Shown one piece after another: positions 33,973 to 44,372 of a stretch of 64,000 bases of DNA. The DNA lies in NCBI GenBank assembly GCA_024760905.1, contig CM045735.1, positions 9,037,161 to 9,101,160 on the forward strand. The letters are read 5' to 3'. Position 1 is the stretch's first letter. The number at the start of each line of letters is the position of its first letter. Below the pieces are notes generated by a model. It had not been told where the DNA came from and did no database searches. It was given only the letters and a program-made list of their open reading frames with translations. Position numbers and translations under genes: made by a program. The stretch is from Plotosus lineatus (lineage: Eukaryota > Chordata > Actinopteri > Siluriformes > Plotosidae).

Positions 33973-34395
33973 TTAACTACTTGGAACAGAAACGTTTAGG
34001 ATTCTCTATGTGTTAAGGATTTTTTAGGAAATCATGTTTGTTTAAGAAATAATGTTTGAGGTGTTGGAGGGAAGAACAAAGGAGAGAAAAACAGAGCATA
34101 GAAAGCAGCAGACTTGTTTGCAGACAGTTACTGGAGTTATAGGGTGTTGTTGAAGGGTTAGTCAGGGATTATGTTATGTATTAAATGTTAATCTCTGAAG
34201 TGGTGCAGTTCTCGGTTTGGGAAGGACAGTAGTGCCTTTGGAGAAAATAGACAAAAAGGCCAAGTTCGGACCCAGAGACGATCAATATCGTGGACACGCT
34301 GAGTGGGCAGCTACACTTACAATTCTGCTCGCCAACTCTATCAATTTGCAGATGCCAATTCTACAAAGTTCAGGAAACTGCACCTCTTCCAGAGC

Positions 34396-34430
34396 CTTAA
34401 TAAGTCATTAAGTCACTGTTTAATTAATCC
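34396..34430 (-). promoter_or_regulatory. nrxn2: UUAA-rich cluster downstream of the SS4 exon
   Basis: Starting 12 nt after the end of the SS4 exon, the minus strand reads GGATTAATTAAACAGTGA then CTTAATGACTTATTAAGG: four TTAA cores in about 33 nt. STAR-family RNA-binding proteins (SAM68, SLM1, SLM2) bind U(U/A)AA-type repeats downstream of this exon in mammalian neurexins and cause its skipping. The assignment here is by motif and position. Confidence 0.55.
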
Positions 34431-34441
34431 ATTTTTTTTAC

Positions 34442-34531
34442 CTTTGTCGAGTAGCCACTCGTCAACTACCCGACCGAGTCTGTATGGGATTCTTTGCCTG
34501 GCTATAGCCAGCCGTTCATTATCAAAGTTGC
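34442..34531 (-). CDS. nrxn2: Neurexin-2 alternative exon SS4 (30 codons)
   Basis: Exactly 90 bp, as in the neurexin family. It sits between acceptor AATTCTTTGAAG and donor GTAAAAAAAA, enters and leaves in phase 1, and encodes [15 protein letters not shown] followed by [15 protein letters not shown], essentially the NRXN2 SS4 insert. It can be included or skipped without changing the frame. SS4 inclusion adds a beta-strand/loop insert to the LNS6 rim and, in the family, weakens binding to LRRTMs and some neuroligins while allowing cerebellin binding. The acceptor lacks a strong pyrimidine tract (TAAATTCTTTGAAG), consistent with regulated use. The exon at 40873 ends and the exon at 27162 starts in the matching phase. 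Confidence 0.95.
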
Positions 34532-36516
34532 CTTCAAAGAATTTAGAGAGACACATAGTTAGAGGTTAATATCTGAAAGTTCAAGTGTCACAAGGTTAAA
34601 AACATGGCATCAAGATTAGCAAGTTTTTCAAGTTAGGATGTCAACGATCTTTAGGATTAACATTATGTTGGTTTAAGATGGACTAATCTTAGTTATTAGA
34701 CATTTTTAGAAGCTATTTATAACAGTTTAAAATCTGGTTAGAATGGCATGGGAACATATTTAGTGAGAGTTTAACATATAGTTTGATCATCTGGTTAATT
34801 TCATTGTAATTTCATTGCAAGGGAAGGACACTTTAAACAAAATACTCGAATAACATCATGATGACATGGTTATTCTGACATGCACTTCAACACAGACCTA
34901 ATGTATGTTGCTCAGGAAGATATTTTCAGTTCTCGGAAACAGAATTTCATTAAAAGCCAAGCAATTACATCCAAATAAGATACTTTCGACCTACATGTCA
35001 TTATTCTAAGAAACCAAATGGTAATTGACTTTATGTCTTGGCATTTCCCAGATAAGAGATGACATGTATTTCATGAGCGACTACAGTTTCCATTGTCCCT
35101 GTGTTTAAGAGATAGGGTCTGACAGTTCTTTTTACGGGGCATAAAATGAGCTCTTGGTACTAGTCATCCTTTGAGAAGGAGGAAGATAAGGATCTTGCCA
35201 GATTACAGCTATGTCAGCTAGGCTTTCTCCACTGTCCTCCATCTACCATCTCTTTTCTTTCATTTGTCTTAATGCACACTTTGAAACTCCTACCAGAACC
35301 CCACAGTAGGCTCAGAGAGAAACAGATATATGACAGGGTTACGTAGTACATAGGTCGATAGATCGTGTTCCTATTCAACAGCGTTTGCTTTGAAAAGTAC
35401 TAGATAACAATGCTATATTCATAAAAATAGAATAAGTGTCCATATCGAAATCTGGTGTCCCGACCACCACATCATCTGCATGTCAATCTAACAATTCCAG
35501 GTAAGTTCTTTTTACGATAACGTAAGAAACTGTCGGTAATAACTGGCAGACGAAGTAATGTCCGCCACATTATTTCTTTCCTATTCTTCCTCACTATACA
35601 TTCTGAAAGGGGCTCAAACCTACTGCTTCCTTAATCCTGTTAGAAGCTTTCATGTGTGACAGATTCTCTGCTAAAACCTTCAAAGGAAGCTCGAAATAGA
35701 AAACGGATCCATCAATAAGCATCTGGGAAAAGAACGGCAGAAACGCCACTGCAACATGATGAATTTCTATAAAGGATGCTGAGCTGATAATTAAGTACCA
35801 ATGAAAATATTGCTTTTAGTTCCATATTATTGTGCAAAACTTTTAAATAGATGAAAGTGAGTCTGTCTATGTACATATCCACAGACAGCTTAAAATCTAC
35901 TATAAGACAGCATTGTGTAATCCTCCATTTTAATTAATGGCATTAACTATGGCTGCCAAGTTTTCGTGCATACTCTGTGCATCCTGAATCCGTACTCAGC
36001 TCATATGCTCCAGAACCATATACCTACACTCATGTGGAATGGTTTTTGGTTTCATCACCATTTCATAGGACAAAGGCTTAGGGCAGCTTTAGTAGCTTGC
36101 AGGCCCAAGATCTAGCACTTTAATTCTTCTTTTGGCCTTCAGAAATCACAAAAAAATGCCCCAAAGCAGTCAAACCTGCAGTAGCTGTAACATGTTCAAC
36201 CTGTAACAGTTGGGAGACCAGCCTTTACTCTGTGGAAATAACAGAAAACAAGCAACAGACAGAGTCTGGAAGAGCAGGTGGAACTCTGTTTAAATGGTCC
36301 CCCCCCCCCACCTCTGAGCTGTGTTTTGATAAAACACATGTCTGGCAGAAAGTCTGGGGTGTATCAGAGTGTCCAGAGAGCAAATTGAAACTGGAGGATT
36401 TGGTGAGAGCAGGGGCAGTTATTACAGGCCGGGAAAATATCTTCCTGTGGAACATCAGCTTTGAGAGAGATACAAGTCCCCGAGCACACAGTGAGAAAGA
36501 GGAAGAGAGAGAGCGA

Positions 36517-36520
<4 letters not shown>
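34532..36520. other. nrxn2: Intron sequence upstream of SS4 without recognised repeats
   Basis: About 2 kb of AT-rich, non-repetitive-looking sequence. No exon was seen. It could contain conserved splicing elements, but none can be singled out by eye. Confidence 0.5.

Positions 36521-36523
<3 letters not shown>

Positions 36524-36566
<43 letters not shown>
36524..36566. repeat. (GA)n microsatellite
   Basis: Imperfect GATA units followed by about 20 GA units. Confidence 0.9.
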
Positions 36567-36571
<5 letters not shown>

Positions 36572-37196
36572 AGAGTTTCATGCTAAGTCCAGAAGGGTGG
36601 ATCACTGCTGAGGAAGAGCTTCAGCTCCAAAGTAGCAACATCACAATACAATCAGGTTTATATTTCAGCTTGTTGTACACAGTTTAGTTTATTTAATCTT
36701 CAACATATAAAGGAAAAATCCACCAAATTGGTCTTGAATATAGATAATCCTTAATCATTTCAGTTAAATTATATTTATTTGACAAATTATTATTATTAAC
36801 TTTCTTGTGAGCTACACGGAAGGTACGTACTGTGATTTGCTGATTTTCTTTCTGAAGTAAGTGTTAAATTTGTGTGTATTTGTCTGTCCACAATCCACAA
36901 GTGAGCGCCCAGTCCTATTACGTTACTACCTTTCATGTGAGCTATATATTGTTCATGTTATTCCTAGACACGTGAGAGCCTACCTAAATTGAACTAACGT
37001 AAAGTAATATTACGATGTTCATTATATTTACGTAGACAGGGACTTTCTAATAGGTCTCAGGTGGGCATCTAAGAGAATAATTCAAAGTATAACTTTGTCT
37101 TCAAGTTAATCAGTGCATATGTGTGTCCAAGTACACATAACATGCAGTGGTCAGTGAGTGTGTGTGCTTGCTCCACCAGTCATTATTTTTCTAATA

Positions 37197-37546
37197 ATTA
37201 TTCATTCATTCATTCATTTTCTGAATCGCTTAATCCTAATTAGGGTTGCGGGGAGGCTGGTGCCCTTCTCAGCCGACTCCGGGCGAGGGCAGAGTACACC
37301 CTGGACAGCTCGTCAGGCTATCGCAGGGCAGAAATACGCTGATGGCTATGCAGCTACTCTTGTCAAAAGTCAGCAATGGTTCTTTTACATGAACCTCACA
37401 CCATAGACATTGAGAGACATGGCAGGCCTTTGATAATCCAGTTAGCTGCACTGGGAGGCAGCAGTGACAACCTGTTGAGAGTGGGGCTTGAACCCCCAAC
37501 TTTGGGATCAGTGATCCAGTACCTTACCACCCAGCCACTGCCCGGG
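37197..37546 (-). mobile_element. SINE A2 (tRNA-derived head, L2-like tail)
   Basis: Left: (ATTC)n then TGAATCGCTTAATCCTAATT and AGGGTTGCGGGGAGGCTGG (L2-like tail). Body: AAAGTCAGCAATGGTTC, GAGAGACATGGCAGGCC, CAGTTAGCTGCACTGGGAGG. Right: reversed B box GGGGCTTGAACCCCCAAC and head CCACCCAGCCACTGCCC. This is the clearest L2-tailed copy to compare with 15836-16277. Confidence 0.88.
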
Positions 37547-37547
37547 T

Positions 37548-37565
37548 ATAATAATAATAATAATA

Positions 37566-37596
<31 letters not shown>

Positions 37597-37728
37597 TATA
37601 TATATATTATTATCAATCACTTTATGAACCACTTAATCCTAATGAGGGCAGTGAGAAGGCTGGTGCCCAACTCAGCCATCCGAGAGAGCAGAGTAAAGAC
37701 TGGACAGCTCGCAAGGCATCGTCATTAC

Positions 37729-37762
<34 letters not shown>
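37548..37762. repeat. (AAT)n and (ATT)n microsatellites around a SINE tail fragment
   Basis: (AAT)n at 37548-37608 and (ATT)n at 37728-37762 flank a short L2-like tail piece (AACCACTTAATCCTAATGAG). The two tracts are complementary and could pair. Confidence 0.85.
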
Positions 37763-37774
37763 GTTTAGCCTTTG

Positions 37775-38000
37775 CAGTATTAATGGATTTACAGACCAAA
37801 GTAGTGTGCAGCCAGATTGTGCAGTGCCTATAGAGCAGATGGGGGTGAGGCGCCTCACTCAAGGGTACTTCAGCCATGAAGGTGGAGGAAGGGGAGGTGC
37901 TGTTTACTTCCAACACCACCACACACATTTTTTCCCACTGAATTAGGAATCCAATCCCACTCCTTCAACCACCAGGCCATGGCTGTCCCACTTCACACAA
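37775..38000 (-). mobile_element. tRNA-like SINE, family E
   Basis: Shares order and wording with 42715-43018: CAGATGGGGGTGAGGCGCC, AAGGTGGAGGAAGGGGAGG, AATCCAATCCCACTCCTTCA and CACCAGGCCATGGCTGTCCC at the right (head). Moderately decayed. Confidence 0.6.
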
Positions 38001-38560
38001 TGGTTTCAGGGTGATAGTTTCTCTGTTGAGTTTGCATGTTCTCCCTTTGTTTGCATGGGTTTTCTCCAGTTACTCTGGTTTCCTCCCACAGTTCAAATAC
38101 ATGTACATTGGGTTCATTGGCTCTGTTTTAAATGCCAAGGAGTGAGTGGAAATGCAAATATTTGTGTATATTTTGGCCTCATGATAGATTGTCGAGCTGT
38201 TCAGAGTGAACATCCAGCCTTGGCTGAAATAAGCTTCAGCCTCTCCATACCACTAATAGTAAGATTAAGTGGTATAGCAAATGAATGATTCGAGTTGTAC
38301 TGTAGGTTCAAGTCCCAGGCTTGGGTGTTTCCATGTGTTCTACCTGTACTTACATGGGTTTCCTCAGGGTACTCTGGTTTCCTCCAACAGTCTAAATACA
38401 TCCATGTTAGACTAATTGTCTGCTTCTAATTTCCCCTAGGTGTGTTCTGGCCCTGCTATGGTCTGATGAGCTGTACAGGGTCAACAATGAGCTTACCCAG
38501 TGTCGGCTAAGGCATGCTCCAGCAGCCATAGTAGGAATAAGTGAGATGACAAATAAATGT
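38001..38560 (+). mobile_element. Two consecutive SINE B copies, 5' truncated
   Basis: At 38020-38285: GTTTGCATGTTCTCCCTTTG, TTTCCTCCCACAGTTCAAAT, and the tail AGTAAGATTAAGTGGTATAG. At 38290-38560: TTCAAGTCCCAGGCTTGGGT, TTTCCTCCAACAGTCTAAAT and TAGGAATAAGTGAGATGAC. Both lack a full tRNA head. Confidence 0.7.
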
Positions 38561-38625
38561 GTGAGCAGCTGTTTTGATAATAAATTTTACTTAAAATATA
38601 TTACACTGCGAATATATTACAATTA

Positions 38626-39424
38626 CAGTGGTGCCTCACCTTACGATAGTTCCAACAAACGAAAAATCCAAATTATGAAAAACATTTTCCAAAATTTTTT
38701 GTCTCTGGAAACGAAACAAGTTCTACTTACGAAATGAGCCAAACGCGCAATTCAAACATTCAAACAATGCACGAGCTGCTTTCCCATTCACTATCTTCCA
38801 ACATCCCGCCCCGCTGGCCTCCCACCTGCTAGGAGGGATGACGCAGCTCCTCCCATTGGCTATCTCCCAACATCCCGCCCCGCTGGCCTCCCACCTGCTA
38901 GGAGGGATGACGCAGCTCCTCCCATTGGCTATCTCCCAACATCCCGCCCCGCTGGCCTCCCATTGGCTAGGAGGGATGACGCAGCTCCCTCCCATTGGCT
39001 ATTATGGAGCTGCATCTCCCATAATGCTTTTCGTGTAAAGGAGTTACTGTTTTTTGACTCAGGCTTTTAACCTTCCACAAACATTTGTAAGAGTATAACT
39101 CTGCTACAAAGACATGGTGAACACACGCGCGAGCGCGCGCACACACACACACACGTGTGATTTCCGGTGTGAGTGAAAAGAGGAAGCGGGCTCGTGATAA
39201 CGCAAAGGAATATGGCCAAACCCATCTACCATCGGTACGATATTGAAGTGGAAGGAGGTCATAAAAGGTATACTTTTATAATTTTTAAAGGGTTTAGGGG
39301 GTAGTATTGGGAGCTTTGGAACGAATCACGTATTTTACATGTAAAATGCGGTTCAATTTACGAAAAATCCAGGTTAAGAAAAAGGCTCTGGAACGGATTA
39401 ATTCCGTAAGGTGAGGTACCACTG
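38626..39424. mobile_element. Tigger-type deletion derivative, copy 2, with long CCAAT array
   Basis: Ends CAGTGGTGCCTCACCTTACG and TAAGGTGAGGTACCACTG, flanked by TA. Contains about three 69-bp tandem units (roughly 38790-39010) of ATTGGCTATCTCCCAACATC and CCGCCCCGCTGGCCTCCCA, then a (CG/CA)n tract and a transposase-start relic. Confidence 0.85.
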
Positions 39425-39671
39425 TATTTGTATATCTATTTGAGTTTGAAGTATTTTTTGTAGATATAAAGATGTTTTCCATATTTAAAGTCATTGAACC
39501 TTCTTACAACCAACATGCGATTTTTTTTTTGTAAGAATTTAACAGAGCTATGAATGACACAGATTTGGTTGAGGCGGATTATATAACTGTGTAGTTTGGA
39601 TATAAAATATGTGTTGTACGTCTGTTGCACGGAAAATAGGGAGAGTTTGCAAGACAAATCCAAATGATGTT

Positions 39672-39933
39672 CAAGCACAAATGTGAGGCGCTCCACCGAA
39701 TGTAGGCGCTTGTCACATGTGACGTATGGTGCTTGTGAGACAAAGCGCGGCCTATCTGGACTTCCGATCTTTCAAGTGAGCAAGTGAAGGTTGAGTACTA
39801 AACAAGTATTCAACGCGCCCTTGATCACTTGAAAGATCGGAAGTCTGGATAAGCCACGCTTTGTCTCACAAGCACCATGCGTCACATTTGACAAGCGCCT
39901 ACATTCGGTGGAACGCCTCACAAACGATGCTTG
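39672..39933. repeat. 260-bp near-perfect palindrome (foldback)
   Basis: The left arm (39672-39800) is the inverse complement of the right arm (39806-39933) with few mismatches. Segments such as TCCACCGAATGTAGGCGCTT, GGTGCTTGTGAGACAAAGCG and CTTCCGATCTTTCAAGTGA are mirrored. The loop is only a few bases. An A-run follows at 39934-39953. No known family, target duplication or coding content was seen. As RNA (either strand) it would form a hairpin of about 125 bp. Confidence 0.9.
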
Positions 39934-39953
39934 TTAAAAAAAAAAAAAAAAAA

Positions 39954-40872
39954 ATTCGGAACGTCGCTGTTGGATAATGTCGGGAATCATACAACAGACC
40001 TAAGGAGTGGATCTGATGGTGAAAATAACCTGCGAAATGAAAATAACTGTTAAAACTTCATGAAAAAGGGGACCTGTTATATACCTATCGTGTGACATCC
40101 GTGACAGCATCTTAAACAAAAGTAAATATCTTTATGTGGTGTGATAGACCATTATGCTCTATTGCCAACCCCGGTTAGCATACCAGAAATATTTGAGAAT
40201 AAAATATTTAATGTGCTTCCAGGTGGAATTTTCCTTGAAGAAGATGAGCTTATTTTGACTGCCAATGAAATATGAAAGGCTGTTTTGTGATTTCAAATTT
40301 GTCTGGAGGAAGGTATTCAGCAGCAGTGCAGATTCCCTCCTCCGGCAGCTCTGGCTGGCTACCTACTGTAAAGGATCCAAATTCATCCTGGGCTGAATGT
40401 ATTAAGCGAGGCAGCTTGGAGCGAAATGTGTCAATTTGCAATTGTTATTAGATTGTTCATGAGGTGGTTATTTAGGCCCTCGACTCGATGAGTCAGAGGC
40501 TGGGAAGAATCTGAAGGCAAAACGGCACACTTGAAAAAACTTAATGACGCGCATTCACAAATATAAATCAATTTGCACATTGGCACGAAGTAGGCAGTCA
40601 ATACGCTTCCAAATTAATGCCAATGTCTTCGTCAGAATTCGACGGACAGAAATTCAGCCGCGGCGGCTTTATTTTGAGAGGTGATAATTGCGTCTTTGGA
40701 GCTAGCTGTGCCACACATCTTTCTCTTTCTCTCTCTCTCTGAATCTCTGACTGTGTGTACGTGGACTTGCATGGTATTGGCTTCTCTCCAGCACACAAAC
40801 AACATATCACACTTCTCATGGTGGAGGTTCCCTCCTACTGTCTCTTATTTGCGACCAGCAGCAGGATTTTAC
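39954..40872. other. nrxn2: Intron sequence downstream of the LNS6 exon
   Basis: No exon other than the LNS6 exon itself and no repeat family recognised. A 63-codon minus-strand frame at 40250-40441 has no neurexin resemblance. Confidence 0.55.
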
Positions 40873-41044
40873 CTGTTGGATAGCGCTCGATGACAGGTTG
40901 GTTGTCCACCTGGAGGGTGGCATTACCCCCGCTGCGTGTGAAGCGGACTACATGGTACTTGCCATCGCTCACGATGACCGCCGGCTCATCTATAGTGATG
41001 TCATCAGTGCCCACATTGAAGATGACACAGATTTTTCCTTGTTC
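40873..41044 (-). CDS. nrxn2: Neurexin-2 exon: middle of LNS6 domain
   Basis: Acceptor tract (C/T-rich, ending CTTGCAG) then 172 bp coding [20 protein letters not shown], followed by [20 protein letters not shown] and [17 protein letters not shown] plus one base, then donor GTAAAATC. This is the beta-sandwich core of the LNS6 domain shared by alpha- and beta-neurexins. [10 protein letters not shown] and [19 protein letters not shown] fit NRXN2 best. It starts in phase 0 and ends in phase 1, joining either SS4 (34531) or the 27162 exon in frame. The preceding exon (first half of LNS6) was not found between here and 64000. Confidence 0.95.
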
Positions 41045-42460
41045 CTGCAAGACAGGGGAAGGGGGGGGGGAGGTGAAAAAGCTATTTAAGAAGAATAAAC
41101 TACAAAAGAGGGAGGAGGTGGAGGAAGTGAAGAGGAAACTGCAGGGTCAGATGCAGACTTGAAAGCAAAACATCTGTCGTCATGGTCATGCTGCAGTAAC
41201 TCACCCTTGAAAGAATAATGTCCTATGTAACGCAGGTGCGAACTGAAGTGTGTCTCCATGTTTTACATTCAACACCCTCCCCTCCCCTCCTCTCTCACGT
41301 TCCCTCTCACCCCTACATCACCACCCCCTCACCAGCATCTCTGACATGTATCAGTTCTGGCACCTTCCTGCTGTTTCTGTTTTAGACTCATTTCCAGCCT
41401 CCAGCGGAAACAACCCATGCGTTAAATCAGGCTGCCGCTGGGTGACGCTGCTGTGAGGCAGCGAGCTCAGGGCGGGGTTCGTCATGGCGCTAGCTCTCGT
41501 CTTCTGCTTCGGGGAATTGCAGGTCGCAGTGCTAATGTGGCAGGCTGAAGAAACAGAGAGAAAGCTCAGCTGTTTTACAGCCTTCTCATGACCCATTATA
41601 TCCAACACTCTGAGGCAGTGGGAAGGACGCCAAAGATGTTATTCACAAACCAGCCCTTTCTATCTGCTGTGACACAGCGAGCCAGGCTAATCAAACTTCC
41701 ACCCACGTTCCAAGTTTAGATATAGTCTTCCTTCTCTCTGGTCTCAACTGACAGCTTCTCATTTAGATGCTGATGCCTGACAAATATCAAATGCAACATA
41801 TGATGAATATAGAGCATGTACCACAGACTGAAGGACAGATATAACAAGCATCGATGTTGAAAATTGCAAACTCTTTTCCATACAGATGAGGATAAATATA
41901 CATATAAATTAGCATCACTACAGTATAGGAGCAAAATAACCCCAAGCACCCAAAACTTTTGTAAGAAACTTAAAAAAAAAACCCAAAAAACAAACAAACA
42001 AATAAACAAAAAAACATGACTAGGTCGATTAATGTCCATGATGTGGTGTTCCTGGTATGTCGTGATAAGTACCATCCAAAGGTGGTCCAAGAAAGGACAA
42101 CCAAAGAACTGGCAAGAGTATCATGGGTGTCAGAAAATGTGTAAAAAAGGTCTATGAAGGATCATGAGATGTTCTTAATGTGGAAAACGCTACTGTTACA
42201 CTAAAAATATGTATACAGTATTTTCATCATCAGGTGGTTGTTATATACTGTACATCTAAAACAAATATTCAAGAAGAAGGAAACCATGGTAAGGTCAACC
42301 TGTACATCTACAGGAGTGCTGGAAAAGTGGAAGAAGTTTGTACTTCCTCTAAAGTGGAAGTGCTGCTGCAGGGGGTACATTCCAGATGAAATATTATATG
42401 CAGTATTCTGAAAAGTGGAGAAATGAAAAAAGTGGTTTGACCTGATATCAGCGCTCAAGG
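41045..42460. other. nrxn2: Intron sequence without recognised features
   Basis: The first 50 bases form the C-rich (minus strand) acceptor tract of the LNS6 exon. Otherwise nothing recognised. Confidence 0.55.

Positions 42461-42502
<42 letters not shown>
42461..42502. repeat. Poly-A tract, 42 bp
   Basis: An uninterrupted run of A on the plus strand. No LINE or SINE head was recognised to its left, so its origin is open. Confidence 0.95.
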
Positions 42503-42505
<3 letters not shown>

Positions 42506-42714
42506 GCCAGACACAGGGTGTGAGATGCTGGCAATTGGAACTGCTACCCAATTTATATGCCTTCTTTAGTGTGTAAAGCATCTTACTATAGGCTGTGTTT
42601 TTATATACTGTATTAAATTGATATAAATTGTACCCAAACGCATCCAGTGCACATTCCCAATCTCCCAATGCAGCAGATAGGAAACAAACTATATACTCTT
42701 GTTGGAAGGTGAAT

Positions 42715-43018
42715 TTACACAAGCATTATTAGTTGTTGTTTTCTTGTTCCACAAGGGAAATTTAGCTCTGCATTTAACCCATCGAAACTGAGCACACAAG
42801 TAAACAATGAGCACACAAACAAGAGCAGTGAGCAGCCACAGTGTGGCACCCGGACAGCAGCTGGGGGTTAGGTAGCGTTTCAACCATTAAGGTAGAGGAA
42901 GAGGGAGGGGCCCCACACATTACATTTACCATATAGTTTTCCCGCCGGTCCGGGAATCAAACCAGTGAGCATTTGGTCCCAAAACCTGGTTCTTTAACCC
43001 AGAGGCCATGCTTGCCCT
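42715..43018 (-). mobile_element. tRNA-like SINE, family E
   Basis: The right end read on the minus strand gives AGGGCAAGCATGGCCTCTGG and a B-box-like GGTTTGATTCCC. The body contains CAGCAGCTGGGGGTTAGGTA and AGGTAGAGGAAGAGGGAGGG, shared with 37775-38000. Confidence 0.65.
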
Positions 43019-43066
43019 AAAAATGTTTATTGATTAGCCATTGTTATGTATTTCAGACATAAACCA

Positions 43067-43067
<1 letters not shown>

Positions 43068-43142
<75 letters not shown>
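43068..43142. repeat. (CA)n(TA)n compound microsatellite
   Basis: About 26 bp of CA then 49 bp of TA, next to a GATCCCTC-type MITE fragment. A further (CA)n lies at 43477-43503. Confidence 0.93.
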
Positions 43143-43149
<7 letters not shown>

Positions 43150-43157
43150 CATAAACA

Positions 43158-43264
43158 GGGATCACTTTCCATGGTTAATGGGGACCGAGACCCCCTGCGA
43201 CCGCTGATTTCCACAAAGTAGGATCGACCCCCCCCCCCCAGACTGATGTATATGTACATATATA
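43158..43264 (-). mobile_element. GATCCCTC-family MITE fragment
   Basis: CAGGGATCACTTTCCATGG, GGTTAATGGGGACCGAGACC and GTAGGATCGACCCCCC match the terminal part of the MITE family on the minus strand. Confidence 0.7.
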
Positions 43265-43469
43265 CGACGGCTATGCAGCTACACTTGTCGAAAGTCAGCA
43301 ATGGTTCGTTTACATGAACCTCACACCACAGACACTGAGAGACATGGCCAGCCTTTGATAACCCAGTTAGCTGCACTGGGGGGACAGTGATAACCAGTTG
43401 ATAGTGGGGCTTGAACCGCCAACCTTAGGATCAGTGATCCAGCACCTTTACCACCAGGCCACCACTGTC

Positions 43470-43475
<6 letters not shown>
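43262..43475 (-). mobile_element. SINE A fragment (body and head, no tail)
   Basis: GGCTATGCAGCTACACTTGT, AAAGTCAGCAATGGTTC, GACATGGCCAGCCTTTGATA and the reversed head ACCACCAGGCCACCACTGTCC. The tail is missing, so A1 or A2 cannot be decided. Confidence 0.8.
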
Positions 43476-43503
<28 letters not shown>

Positions 43504-43904
43504 TAATATATATATATAGAGGATTTATATATATTTATATATTTATATATTCTATTATATATGAATGATCTGAACCTCCTGGGAAACAAAAGCTCACATA
43601 TAACATGATTCAGGGATGAGTTGGACATCAGTTGAGTAGTACTGTTTATTGTTAATGTTTTGGAATGGATCTGATGGATCTGGAGAGTGTGTACTATGTA
43701 CTGAGACTGTGATGTTGGTTAGAGCAGCAACAGAAAGAAATATTGACTAGGACTTGTTGGTGTTAAATACAGGGGAATTTTATAAATATTGCCTGACCAG
43801 ATTTATATCCTTCAGGACTTGCAGGAGGGCGCAGTTGATTCATGCCTATGATACACTGACCTGGTATTCGAGCTCCCTCTGAAATGTCCGGGAGGTCAAA
43901 AAGC

Positions 43905-44062
43905 CCAAAGCGTTCATTCATTCATGCAATCATTCATTCATTCATTTTCTCAGCTGCAAAATCCTAATTAGGGTTGCGGGGGAAGCTGGCACCCATCTCA
44001 GCCGACTCTGGATGAGGGCAGGGTACACCCTGGACAGCTCACCAGGCCATTGCATTGCAGCC
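43905..44062 (-). mobile_element. L2-like SINE tail fragment
   Basis: (ATTC)n then TTTTCTCAGCTGCAAAATCC, AATTAGGGTTGCGGGGGAAG and ACACCCTGGACAGCTCACCA: the tail part of SINE A2, without body or head. Confidence 0.75.
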
Positions 44063-44372
44063 CAAAGCATACAGTACCATAACATGTACCGGTTTGGAAC
44101 GTCAGGTATGGGCCCACAGTGCTGGTGTTGTACTGCTCCCTAAAAACTGCTCTTGGTAGCCAAAACTATTTTGAAAGATATCTTTCAGTCTCAGGAATTT
44201 TTTTGGGTTTCAAAGATGTGTTTACTCCTAAGTGCACAAGCTGTAATTTATTCTATGAAGAGTATGCCATTGTACCAGGCTTGAAAGAAACCATGGCTTC
44301 CAATTAACATAATTGATACGTCATGAAGTGAAAGTTATTTGAATGATGCTTGTAGCATAATGAAAATAATTA

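Noticed and set aside
38790..39010. Evenly spaced repeats that could suggest a CRISPR array
   Set aside because: These are direct tandem units without unique spacers, inside a Tigger derivative in a vertebrate genome.
40250..40441. 63-codon minus-strand frame close to the LNS6 exon as an SS4 candidate
   Set aside because: No neurexin similarity; the true SS4 exon was found at 34531-34442.
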